From the NCBI RefSeq assembly GCF_000331005.1, contig NZ_AEJB01000514.1, positions 1 through 64,000 of the forward strand: DNA of 64,000 nt, in the 5' to 3' direction. This stretch comes from Streptomyces turgidiscabies Car8. Lineage in GTDB: Bacteria; Actinomycetota; Actinomycetes; Streptomycetales; Streptomycetaceae. Shown here one piece after another: positions 40,826-48,221 of the stretch (position 1 is its first letter; the number at the start of each line of letters is the position of its first letter). The notes beneath the pieces are model-generated. The model was not told the DNA's origin. It ran no database searches and worked only from the letters and a program-made list of their open reading frames with translations. The position numbers and the translations under genes were made by a program.

Positions 40826-42004
40826 GTGAGCGCCGTTGTGTGGATCGCCGTCGGATCACTCGCCGCCTGGCTGTGGCTGCTGCTGTGTCAGGGCTTCTTC
40901 TGGCGTACGGACGTCAGACTGCCGTCGTACGACCGGGAGCCGGAACCCTGGCCCGCCGTCTGCGTCGTCGTCCCCGCACGCGACGAGGCCGCCGTACTGC
41001 CCGCGAGTCTGCCGTCGCTGCTCGCCCAGGACTATCCGGGGCGGGCCGAGGTCTTCCTGGTCGACGACGGCAGTTCGGACGGCACCGGGGAGCTGGCCCG
41101 GGAACTGTCGCGTCGCCATGGCGGGCTGCCGCTGACCGTGGACTCGCCCGGTGCGCCGCCCGCGGGCTGGACGGGCAAGCTGTGGGCCGTGCGCCACGGC
41201 ATCGGCCTGGCACGCGCGCGTGGACCCGAGTTCCTGCTGCTGACGGACGCGGACATCGCCCACGCGCCGGACAGTCTGAGGGAGCTGGTGGCGGCGGCGC
41301 GGGGCGGCGGCTTCGACGCCGTGTCGCTGATGGCCAGGCTGCGGGTGGAGAGCGCCTGGGAGCGGCTCGTCGTTCCGGCTTTCGTGTACTTCTTCGCGCA
41401 GCTCTATCCCTTCCGCCGGATCGGCCGGAAGGGATCCCGGACGGCGGCCGCCGCGGGCGGGTGCGTGCTGCTGCGTACGGAGACGGCCGAGCGGGCCCGG
41501 ATCCCGGACGCCATCCGCCACGCCGTCATCGACGACGTGGCACTCGCACGGGCCGTCAAGGGCGGCGGGGGCCACATCTGGCTGGGGCTCGCCGAGCGGG
41601 TGGACAGCGTGCGGCCCTACCCGCGGCTGCACGACCTGTGGCGGATGGTCTCGCGCAGCGCGTACACGCAGTTGCGCCACAGTCCGCCGCTCCTGCTCGG
41701 CACGGTGCTCGGCCTCGCGCTGGTGTATCTGGTGCCGCCGTTCGCCCTGTTCGCCGGGCTCGGCACCGGGACGACGCCCGCGGCGGTGTGCGGCGGCCTC
41801 GCGTGGCTGGTGATGGCGGGGACGTACATCCCGATGCTGCGCTACTACGGGCAGCCGCTGTGGCTCGCTCCCCTGCTGCCGTTCACCGCTTTCCTGTACC
41901 TCCTGATGACGGTCGACTCGGCGGTGCAGCACTACCGGGGACGCGGCGCCGCCTGGAAGGGCCGGACGTACGCCCGCCCGGAAACCGCCGCCGAGGAGAG
42001 CTGA
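40826..42004 (+). CDS. HpnB-like glycosyltransferase family 2 membrane protein
   Basis: 392 residues. An N-terminal membrane helix (VVWIAVGSLAAWLWLLLCQGFF) is followed by a GT-A domain with VVPARDEAAVLPASLPSLLAQDYPGRAEVFLVDDGSSDGTG, the metal-binding TDADI, GCVLLRTE and DDVALARAVK. Three C-terminal membrane helices complete it. The overall plan matches the hopene-associated glycosyltransferase HpnB. No other hopanoid gene is nearby, so the substrate here is open. The start is GTG 40826, 58 bp from the divergent racemase gene. Confidence 0.82.
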   Translation: MSAVVWIAVGSLAAWLWLLLCQGFFWRTDVRLPSYDREPEPWPAVCVVVPARDEAAVLPASLPSLLAQDYPGRAEVFLVDDGSSDGTGELARELSRRHGGLPLTVDSPGAPPAGWTGKLWAVRHGIGLARARGPEFLLLTDADIAHAPDSLRELVAAARGGGFDAVSLMARLRVESAWERLVVPAFVYFFAQLYPFRRIGRKGSRTAAAAGGCVLLRTETAERARIPDAIRHAVIDDVALARAVKGGGGHIWLGLAERVDSVRPYPRLHDLWRMVSRSAYTQLRHSPPLLLGTVLGLALVYLVPPFALFAGLGTGTTPAAVCGGLAWLVMAGTYIPMLRYYGQPLWLAPLLPFTAFLYLLMTVDSAVQHYRGRGAAWKGRTYARPETAAEES

Positions 42005-42014
42005 GCCGCGTGCG

Positions 42015-43301
42015 TCACTTGCGGCCGGGGGTCCAGTTCATGCCCCAGCCGTAGACGTGGTCGACGGTCCGCTGCGGGCTCACGCCACGCTCGGGCACGA
42101 GATAGCGGGCCTCGCGCTGGACGATCAGGTCGCCGCCGTTGTTGGTGATCAGGGCGAGCGCGCACACCGTGGAGGGCACCGTGCACTCGTCGAGCGAGAA
42201 GTCGACCGCCGCTCCGTTCGCCGGGGTCAGGGTGACCGTGGCGTGCAGGTCGGCGAAGGAACGGGCGCCCGCGTAGATGGTCACGAAGATGAGGATGCGC
42301 CGGAAGTCCTGCTTGTGGTCCAGGTTGACGGTGAGGTTCTCGCCGCTCGACACGGCCCCGGTGCGGTCGTCGCCGTCGAGGTGGATGTACGGGGGCTGGT
42401 GCAGCGCCCCGAAGGCGTTGCCGAGGGACTGGACGACGCCCTTTCTGCCGTCGGAGAGCTCGAAGAGGGCGCACAGGTCGAGGTCGAGGTCGGAGTGCTG
42501 GGCGACGGCACGGCCGAGTTTGCTGCCCCACCCGGAGAACTGCTTGTGGACCTGCCAGTTGAGGTTGACGCGCAGGGCGCCCGAGGTTCCGCCCTGCTTG
42601 GTGAGCGATACGGACGGGGTTTCCTTGGTGAGCGTCACCTTGGTCAGACGTACCGGCGCGGCGGGAGGCGCGGACGGGGGCATGGTCACGGGCGGTGCGG
42701 GCGGCGGGGGCACGGTGACCGGAAACGCGACAGGCGGAGCCACGGGCGCGGGGGCCTGCGGGGCGGGCGCGGGTGAGGGCTCGTCCACGGTGATGCCGAA
42801 GTCCGTGGCCAGGCCTGCCAGTCCGCTGCTGTAGCCCTGTCCGACCGCGCGGAACTTCCAGGCGCCCTGCCGACGGTAGAACTCGCCGAGCACGAACGCG
42901 GTTTCGACACTGGCGCCCGCGTTGTCGAAGCGGGCCACCACTGTGCCCTGCGCCGCGTCACGGACCTCGATGTACAGATCGGGAACCTGCCCGAACGTTC
43001 CTCCGTCGGCGGAGGCGGCGAGGACGACGGTCTCGACGGCCGGCTCCACGCGCGCGAGATCGACGAGAAGGGTGTCCGTCACCCGGCCGCCCTCGTCCCG
43101 CTTGCCCTCGTGCCGAACCGCGACGGAGGAGTGCACGGGCTGGTTGTAGAAGACGAAGTCGCCGTCGGAACGGACCTTTCCGGCCACCAGAAGCAGCGCC
43201 GAGGCGTCCGCGTCGGGCACCCCCGCACCGGAGCGCCAGCCCAGTTCGACCCGGAGTGCCGCCGTGGGCACCGGTGCGTTGGATCCCTTGGACATTGACA
43301 T
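42015..43301 (-). CDS. TerD-TerA two-domain stress protein
   Basis: About 428 residues. The N-terminal TerD domain (about 15-165; LRVELGWRSGAGVPDADASALLLVAGKVRSDGDFVFYNQPVHSS, EVRDAAQGTVVARFDNAGASVETAFVLGEFYRRQGAWKFRAVGQGY) is joined by a Pro-rich linker (about 175-225) to a TerA-type domain (GALRVNLNWQVHK, SDLDLDLCALFELSDGRKGVVQSLGNAFGALHQPPYIHLDGDDRTG). The second domain lacks part of the TerD calcium site. These families bind calcium and belong to the tellurite/stress (ter) system with a largely unknown role. Here it stands without other ter genes. ATG 43301 with GGGGG 5 bp upstream is chosen; 43295 is possible. Confidence 0.87.
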   Translation of the reverse strand: MSMSKGSNAPVPTAALRVELGWRSGAGVPDADASALLLVAGKVRSDGDFVFYNQPVHSSVAVRHEGKRDEGGRVTDTLLVDLARVEPAVETVVLAASADGGTFGQVPDLYIEVRDAAQGTVVARFDNAGASVETAFVLGEFYRRQGAWKFRAVGQGYSSGLAGLATDFGITVDEPSPAPAPQAPAPVAPPVAFPVTVPPPPAPPVTMPPSAPPAAPVRLTKVTLTKETPSVSLTKQGGTSGALRVNLNWQVHKQFSGWGSKLGRAVAQHSDLDLDLCALFELSDGRKGVVQSLGNAFGALHQPPYIHLDGDDRTGAVSSGENLTVNLDHKQDFRRILIFVTIYAGARSFADLHATVTLTPANGAAVDFSLDECTVPSTVCALALITNNGGDLIVQREARYLVPERGVSPQRTVDHVYGWGMNWTPGRK

Positions 43302-43570
43302 GTCTGCCCCCACTCTCTGCCGGCCTCGCGAGACAACCTATTCTCCCGAGCCTGTGAACTCCCGTTGAACTCTCCTGCCGAACGCGGGGAGAACGCGGGG
43401 CGACCCGTCGGTAACCCGCCCGGAACCTGGCCTTTACCCGATCACAGCACGATCCGGTGCCCCTTTTGCCGAGTTCGCTCCCATTGGGGGTCCCACATCA
43501 CCGCCGACACGGAAAACAACCCTCTTATCGGTCTCCCCAACCACCTCATCGTGGGTTTAACTTATGTGCC

Positions 43571-44002
43571 ATGACCTCCCCCCGCTCCACCTACGGCGGC
43601 GGCTACTACTCCGCCTTCCCGGAAACCCCGATCTACGACTCGCTCGTCGCCGAGCGGGGGGCCCCGCAGATCGCTCCGATCCGGGTCCCTGCCGCGTACG
43701 ACACGGGCCACAACAACTTGCCCGCGCTGGCGTCCTCGCTTCCCGCACTGCCTGCCGGCCCGTCCCAGCAGGCCCAGTCCTACGGCTACCCGCAGGCGCA
43801 GCAGCCGTCACCGCTGCAGCAGGCGCCGGCGGCGTACATCCCGCAGCAGGCGCCACCGCGCGGTTATCCCGCCGGCCAGCCGATGCAGCAGCAGCGTCCG
43901 GCTGCGGCCACCGGTTACGAGGCGATGCGCCCCGCGGCCCCGCGGCCCGCTCCGACGCCGTACCAGGACCCGTACAACAATCAGCAGTACCGCGGGTACT
44001 GA
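43571..44002 (+). CDS. Conserved Pro/Gln-rich small protein (possibly DUF6643)
   Basis: 143 residues. The ordered-looking N-terminus (MTSPRSTYGGGYYSAFPETPIYDSLVAERGAPQIAPIRVPAAYDTG) is followed by a disordered tail rich in Pro, Gln, Ala and Tyr, ending NNQQYRGY. I recall this N-terminal block as widely conserved in streptomycetes, but its function is not known. The 270-bp region before it (43302-43570) carries no other gene; it is relatively AT-rich just before the start (GTTTAACTTATGTGCC) and probably contains the promoter. Confidence 0.75.
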   Translation: MTSPRSTYGGGYYSAFPETPIYDSLVAERGAPQIAPIRVPAAYDTGHNNLPALASSLPALPAGPSQQAQSYGYPQAQQPSPLQQAPAAYIPQQAPPRGYPAGQPMQQQRPAAATGYEAMRPAAPRPAPTPYQDPYNNQQYRGY

Positions 44003-44044
44003 TCTGCCCCCCGGAGTGTCCGTGCCTGCTGGCACGATGGCTGC

Positions 44045-44869
44045 ATGGGGAACGCGGAGCTGCATTCGATTCACATCCATCCGGTCAAGGCGCTCCGGGG
44101 CCAGGCGCCCCGGCAGGCCGTGGTGGAGCCCTGGGGGCTGGCCGGAGACCGGCGCTGGGTCCTCGTTGACGCCGAGGGGAAGGTCGTCACACAACGCCAG
44201 CAGCCGCGCCTGGCGCAGGCGGCGGCGGAGCTGCTGCCCGACGGCGGAATTCGCCTGTCGGCACCCGGCCGCACATCCCTGACCGTGTCCGTCCCGGAGG
44301 TGACGGGCACGACGACGGTGGACATCTTCGGTACCAAGGTGCAGGCGGTGCTCGCGGCCGACGACGCGCATGCCTGGTGCGGTGGGTATCTCGGCGAGGA
44401 CGTACGCCTTCTGCACATGGACGACCCGGCCACCCGCCGCGCGGTCGACCCGGAGTTCGCGCTGCCCGGCGAGACAGTGAGCTTCGCCGACGGCTATCCG
44501 CTGCTCGTGACCACGCTCGCGTCGCTCGACGCCCTCAACTCGCTGATCGCGCGGGGGGATCGCCCCCAGGAGGGCCCCCTGCCCATGAACCGCTTCCGGC
44601 CCAACGTGGTCGTGTCCGGGACGGCCGCCTGGGCCGAGGACGACTGGTCCCGGATCGCCATCGGCGAGGTCTCCTTCCGGGTCGCCAAGATGTGCGGGCG
44701 GTGCGTGGTGACCACCACCGACCAGGACACCTCCGAACGCGGGCGGGAACCGCTGCGCGCCCTCGGACGCCATCGCCGCTTCGGCAACCAGTTGATCTTC
44801 GGACAGAACCTGGTTCCGGAGAATCCCGGCACCATCCGCGTCGGCGATCCGTTCACGGTCGTCGAATAG
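44045..44869 (+). CDS. MOSC domain protein (YcbX-like)
   Basis: 274 residues. An N-terminal beta-barrel (LHSIHIHPVKALRGQAPRQAVVEPWGLAGDRRWVLVDAEGKVVTQR) precedes the MOSC domain, whose conserved cysteine lies in VAKMCGRCVVTTTDQDTSERGREPLRAL and which ends FGQNLVPENPGTIRVGDPFTV. MOSC proteins bind molybdenum cofactor and in YcbX/mARC reduce N-hydroxylated bases or deliver Moco sulfur. Start ATG 44045. Confidence 0.9.
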   Translation: MGNAELHSIHIHPVKALRGQAPRQAVVEPWGLAGDRRWVLVDAEGKVVTQRQQPRLAQAAAELLPDGGIRLSAPGRTSLTVSVPEVTGTTTVDIFGTKVQAVLAADDAHAWCGGYLGEDVRLLHMDDPATRRAVDPEFALPGETVSFADGYPLLVTTLASLDALNSLIARGDRPQEGPLPMNRFRPNVVVSGTAAWAEDDWSRIAIGEVSFRVAKMCGRCVVTTTDQDTSERGREPLRALGRHRRFGNQLIFGQNLVPENPGTIRVGDPFTVVE

Positions 44870-45059
44870 GCGGGCGTGATCTCCCGATGGGTCCCGGACG
44901 CGGGAACACCGGCACCGGGCCCGGCCGTTGGCCTCTGTGAGAAGTTCATGAGACTGCCGGGACGAGAGCCGGTGAGCAGTGATTTGGCTCTCTCTTCGAC
45001 CTGCGTCGTGCGTGAACTGCCTCAACCGGGTTATCACGGAGCGGGAAGGGGGTGCGGCT

Positions 45060-45665
45060 GTGCGGGCGATCGGCGGACTCTGGCGCTGGCGGCACAATCC
45101 GCTGCGCCGCGCGACAGACCTCGCGGAGGCCTGGGTGGCGCTCGCCGCCCTGCTGCTCATCCTGCTGGCGGCGCCCCTGATCGGCGTCCTCGTCGGCGGT
45201 GCCGCCCAGGGCGCGCTGCAACAGGCCGTACGGGACCAGCGAGAGGCCCGTCATCTCGTGACGGCCACCGTGGTCAGGAAGCTGCCCCGCTCCCCCCTGG
45301 AGCCCGACCCCGAGTCGGCCGCCCCTCGGGAGGCGAGAAGCCGCGTGGAGGCCGACTGGAAGGGACCCGACGGTACGGAACAGCACGGCAAGGTCATGGC
45401 GAGCCTCAAGTCCCCGCATCCCGGCGACCACTTCACGCTGTGGACGGACGAAGAGGGGCGAATAGCCGCCCAGCCACTGGACACCGCCACCGCGACGACG
45501 CACGCGGTCCTCGCCGGATTCGGTGCGACCGTCCTGTCGGCCGGGTTCTTCGAGGGCGTCCGGCGGCTGATCCTCTGGCGCATGGTCCGTCGCCGGTTCG
45601 CCCGCTGGGACCAGGCATGGGACCGTGCCGGACCCGACTGGGGCCGGACCGGGACCGGTAGTTGA
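45060..45665 (+). CDS. Membrane protein of the Rv1733c-like family
   Basis: 201 residues from GTG 45060, preceded by AAGGGGG; the open frame reaches back to 44979. Helix 1 (WVALAALLLILLAAPLIGVLVGGAA) and helix 2 (AVLAGFGATVLSAGFFEGVRRLIL) flank an extracytoplasmic loop containing TATVVRKLPRS, VEADWKGPDGTEQHGKV and DEEGRIAAQP. The basic Trp-rich tail follows. It is a paralogue of the partial gene at the start of the window. The function is unknown. Confidence 0.75.
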   Translation: MRAIGGLWRWRHNPLRRATDLAEAWVALAALLLILLAAPLIGVLVGGAAQGALQQAVRDQREARHLVTATVVRKLPRSPLEPDPESAAPREARSRVEADWKGPDGTEQHGKVMASLKSPHPGDHFTLWTDEEGRIAAQPLDTATATTHAVLAGFGATVLSAGFFEGVRRLILWRMVRRRFARWDQAWDRAGPDWGRTGTGS

Positions 45666-45782
45666 CCGCCTTTCGGCTCTGGTCAACCCACCGTGCCCGC
45701 GCACGCTACGGTGGACCGGCCGACATCGTTCGGCACCTTCCGCGACATACCGCGTTCCACGAGGTGGGGGCACAGCAGCGCC

Positions 45783-48221
45783 ATGGCACAGGGCACGGTC
45801 CAGGTGACGCACACCGGCACTTCGAGGTGGCGGCGCCGCACGGGTGAGTACGCATCGCTCGCCGCAGCCCTGGAGGCCGCGGCGGACGGCGACGTCCTCA
45901 TCGTCGCGCCCGGCACCTACCGGGAGAACCTCGTCGTCGAGCGGGCGGTGACGCTGCGCGGGCCGGAAGGATCCCCCGGCTCGGTGCGCATCGCGCCCGT
46001 GGACGGTGTACCGCTCACCGTGCGTGCCTCGGCGGTGGTCCAGGACCTGCATGTGGAGGGCCAGGACCCGACCTCGGCCGCCGTGCTCGTCGAGGAGGGC
46101 ACACCCGAGCTGATGGACCTGCGGATCGTCACCCGGTCCGCCGCGGGCATCGAGGTGCGCGGAGGCGCGCGCCCGACCGTGCGGCGCTGCACGGTCGACA
46201 ACCCGGCGGGCGCCGGCATCGCCGTACTGGACGACGCGGGCGGGGTGTTCGAGGAGTGCGAGGTCGTGGCGGCCGGCCAGGCGGGCGTGACCGTGCGCGA
46301 CGGCGGCCATCCGCGTCTGGAGCGCTGCCGCGTGCACCACGCCTCGGGCGTCGGTCTGTCGGTCTCGGGCGAGAACTCGGCGCTGGAAGCGGTCGGTTGT
46401 GAGGTCTACGAGGTCAAGGGCAGCGGCGTCCACATCACCGGCCGGGCCACCGCCCACCTGACCGACTGCGGTGTGCACCGTACGTCCGCGGACGGCGTGA
46501 CCCTCGACACCGACGCCGTCCTGACGCTCGCCGACTGCCGTATCCACGACATCCCGGAGAACGCGGTCGACCTGCGGTCCCGCTCGGTTCTCACCCTGAC
46601 CCGCACGACGGTGCGTCAGTTCGGGCGCAACGGGCTGTCGGTGTGGGACCCGGGCACCCGGGTTGACGCCAACCAGTGCGAGATCTTCGACAGTACCGGC
46701 GACTACCCGGCGGTGTGGATCAGCGACGGTGCCACGGCCGTTCTCGAGTCCTGCCGGGTGCACGACGTGCCGGACGCGCTGTTCGTGCTCGACCGGGGCT
46801 CGCGCGCGGACGTCGTCGACAGCGACCTCTCGCAGGTGCGCAACACCGCCGTGTCGGTCAGTGACGGCGCGACCGCTCAGCTCGACGACTGCCGGATCCG
46901 GGACGCGGCGACGGGCGCCTGGTTCCGCGACCACGGCAGCGGCGGCACACTGAACGGCTGCACCGTGGTCGGCACCCAGACGGGCGTGATCGTCACCAAG
47001 GGCGCCGACCCCACCATCGAGCGCTGCACGGTCGACTCCCCCGCCGAGGCGGGCTTCTACGTGTCGGCGGGCGGCCGGGGCAGCTTCCTGCACTGCCGGG
47101 TGACGGGCAGCGAGGGCTACGGCTTCCATGTCATAGACGGTTGCCGTTCGACGCTGACGAAGTGCCGTACGGAACGGTGCGCGCGCGGTGGTTACGAGTT
47201 CGCCGACGGCGGTTCCGGCGCGGCCACCGGCGGCGGGCCGGTCGTCGAGGACTGCACCAGCGACGAGAGCGCGGCCCTGCGCGCGCCCCTGGTGCCGGAG
47301 ACGGCCGTGCTGACAGCGGTCCAGTCGACGGGGCTGCTGGGCGGGGTCCCGGACCAGCGCGTCGCGGAGCCGGAGTCGGCGGCCGGCGCCCAGGGGCCGG
47401 AGCAGGCAGCGCGGTCCTCGAAGGACGTCCTCGGTGAACTCGACGCGCTGGTGGGCCTGGAGAGCGTCAAGCGCGAGGTGCGGGCCCTCACCGACATGAT
47501 CGAGGTCGGCCGGCGCCGGCAGCAGGCGGGCCTCAAGGCGGCCTCCGCCCGCCGCCATCTGGTCTTCACGGGCTCCCCCGGTACCGGCAAGACGACGGTC
47601 GCCCGGCTCTACGGCGAGATCCTGGCCGCGCTCGGCGTCCTGGAGAAGGGCCATCTCGTCGAGGTGTCCCGGGTGGACCTGGTCGGCGAGCACATCGGTT
47701 CGACGGCGATCCGCACCCAGGAGGCCTTCGACCGGGCGCGCGGCGGTGTGCTGTTCATCGACGAGGCCTACGCGCTGTCCCCGGAGGACTCCGGCCGTGA
47801 CTTCGGCAAGGAGGCCATCGACACGCTGGTGAAGCTGATGGAGGACCACCGGGAGGCCGTGGTGGTGATCGTCGCGGGCTACACGGCCGAGATGGAGCGC
47901 TTCCTGTCGGTCAACCCCGGGGTCGCCTCCCGTTTCTCGCGGACCATCACCTTCGGTGACTACGGCCCCGAGGAACTGCTGCGGATCGTGGAGCAGCAGT
48001 CGGAGGAGCACGAGTACCGGCTCGGCCCGGGCGCCTCCGAGTCCCTGCTGAAGTACTTCGAGGCGATCCCCAAGGGTGCGACGTTCGGCAACGGCCGCAC
48101 GGCGCGGCAGACGTTCGAGGCGATGGTCGAGCGGCACGCGGGCCGCGTCGCCCAGCACACCGAGCCGAGCACGGACGACCTGACCCTGCTCTACCCCGAG
48201 GACCTGCCCGAGCTGCCCTGA
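45783..48221 (+). CDS. Right-handed beta-helix protein fused to a CbxX/SpoVK-type AAA+ ATPase
   Basis: 812 residues from ATG 45783. Residues about 15-520 are a parallel beta-helix of many ~23-residue turns (repeated patterns such as VTVRDGGHPRLERCRVHHASGVGLSVSGENS and AVWISDGATAVLESCRVHDV). Residues about 545-800 are a CbxX/CbbX-SpoVK AAA+ module (VGLESVKREVRALTDMIEV; P-loop GSPGTGKTTVAR near 597; Walker B GGVLFIDEAYALSPED; VIVAGYTAEMERFLSVNPGVASRF). AAA+ proteins of this branch remodel protein complexes (Rubisco activase CbbX, EccA of type VII secretion). The beta-helix presumably binds the target. No signal peptide, so cytosolic. Its 3' end overlaps the convergent gene by 31 bp. Confidence 0.9.
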   Translation: MAQGTVQVTHTGTSRWRRRTGEYASLAAALEAAADGDVLIVAPGTYRENLVVERAVTLRGPEGSPGSVRIAPVDGVPLTVRASAVVQDLHVEGQDPTSAAVLVEEGTPELMDLRIVTRSAAGIEVRGGARPTVRRCTVDNPAGAGIAVLDDAGGVFEECEVVAAGQAGVTVRDGGHPRLERCRVHHASGVGLSVSGENSALEAVGCEVYEVKGSGVHITGRATAHLTDCGVHRTSADGVTLDTDAVLTLADCRIHDIPENAVDLRSRSVLTLTRTTVRQFGRNGLSVWDPGTRVDANQCEIFDSTGDYPAVWISDGATAVLESCRVHDVPDALFVLDRGSRADVVDSDLSQVRNTAVSVSDGATAQLDDCRIRDAATGAWFRDHGSGGTLNGCTVVGTQTGVIVTKGADPTIERCTVDSPAEAGFYVSAGGRGSFLHCRVTGSEGYGFHVIDGCRSTLTKCRTERCARGGYEFADGGSGAATGGGPVVEDCTSDESAALRAPLVPETAVLTAVQSTGLLGGVPDQRVAEPESAAGAQGPEQAARSSKDVLGELDALVGLESVKREVRALTDMIEVGRRRQQAGLKAASARRHLVFTGSPGTGKTTVARLYGEILAALGVLEKGHLVEVSRVDLVGEHIGSTAIRTQEAFDRARGGVLFIDEAYALSPEDSGRDFGKEAIDTLVKLMEDHREAVVVIVAGYTAEMERFLSVNPGVASRFSRTITFGDYGPEELLRIVEQQSEEHEYRLGPGASESLLKYFEAIPKGATFGNGRTARQTFEAMVERHAGRVAQHTEPSTDDLTLLYPEDLPELP

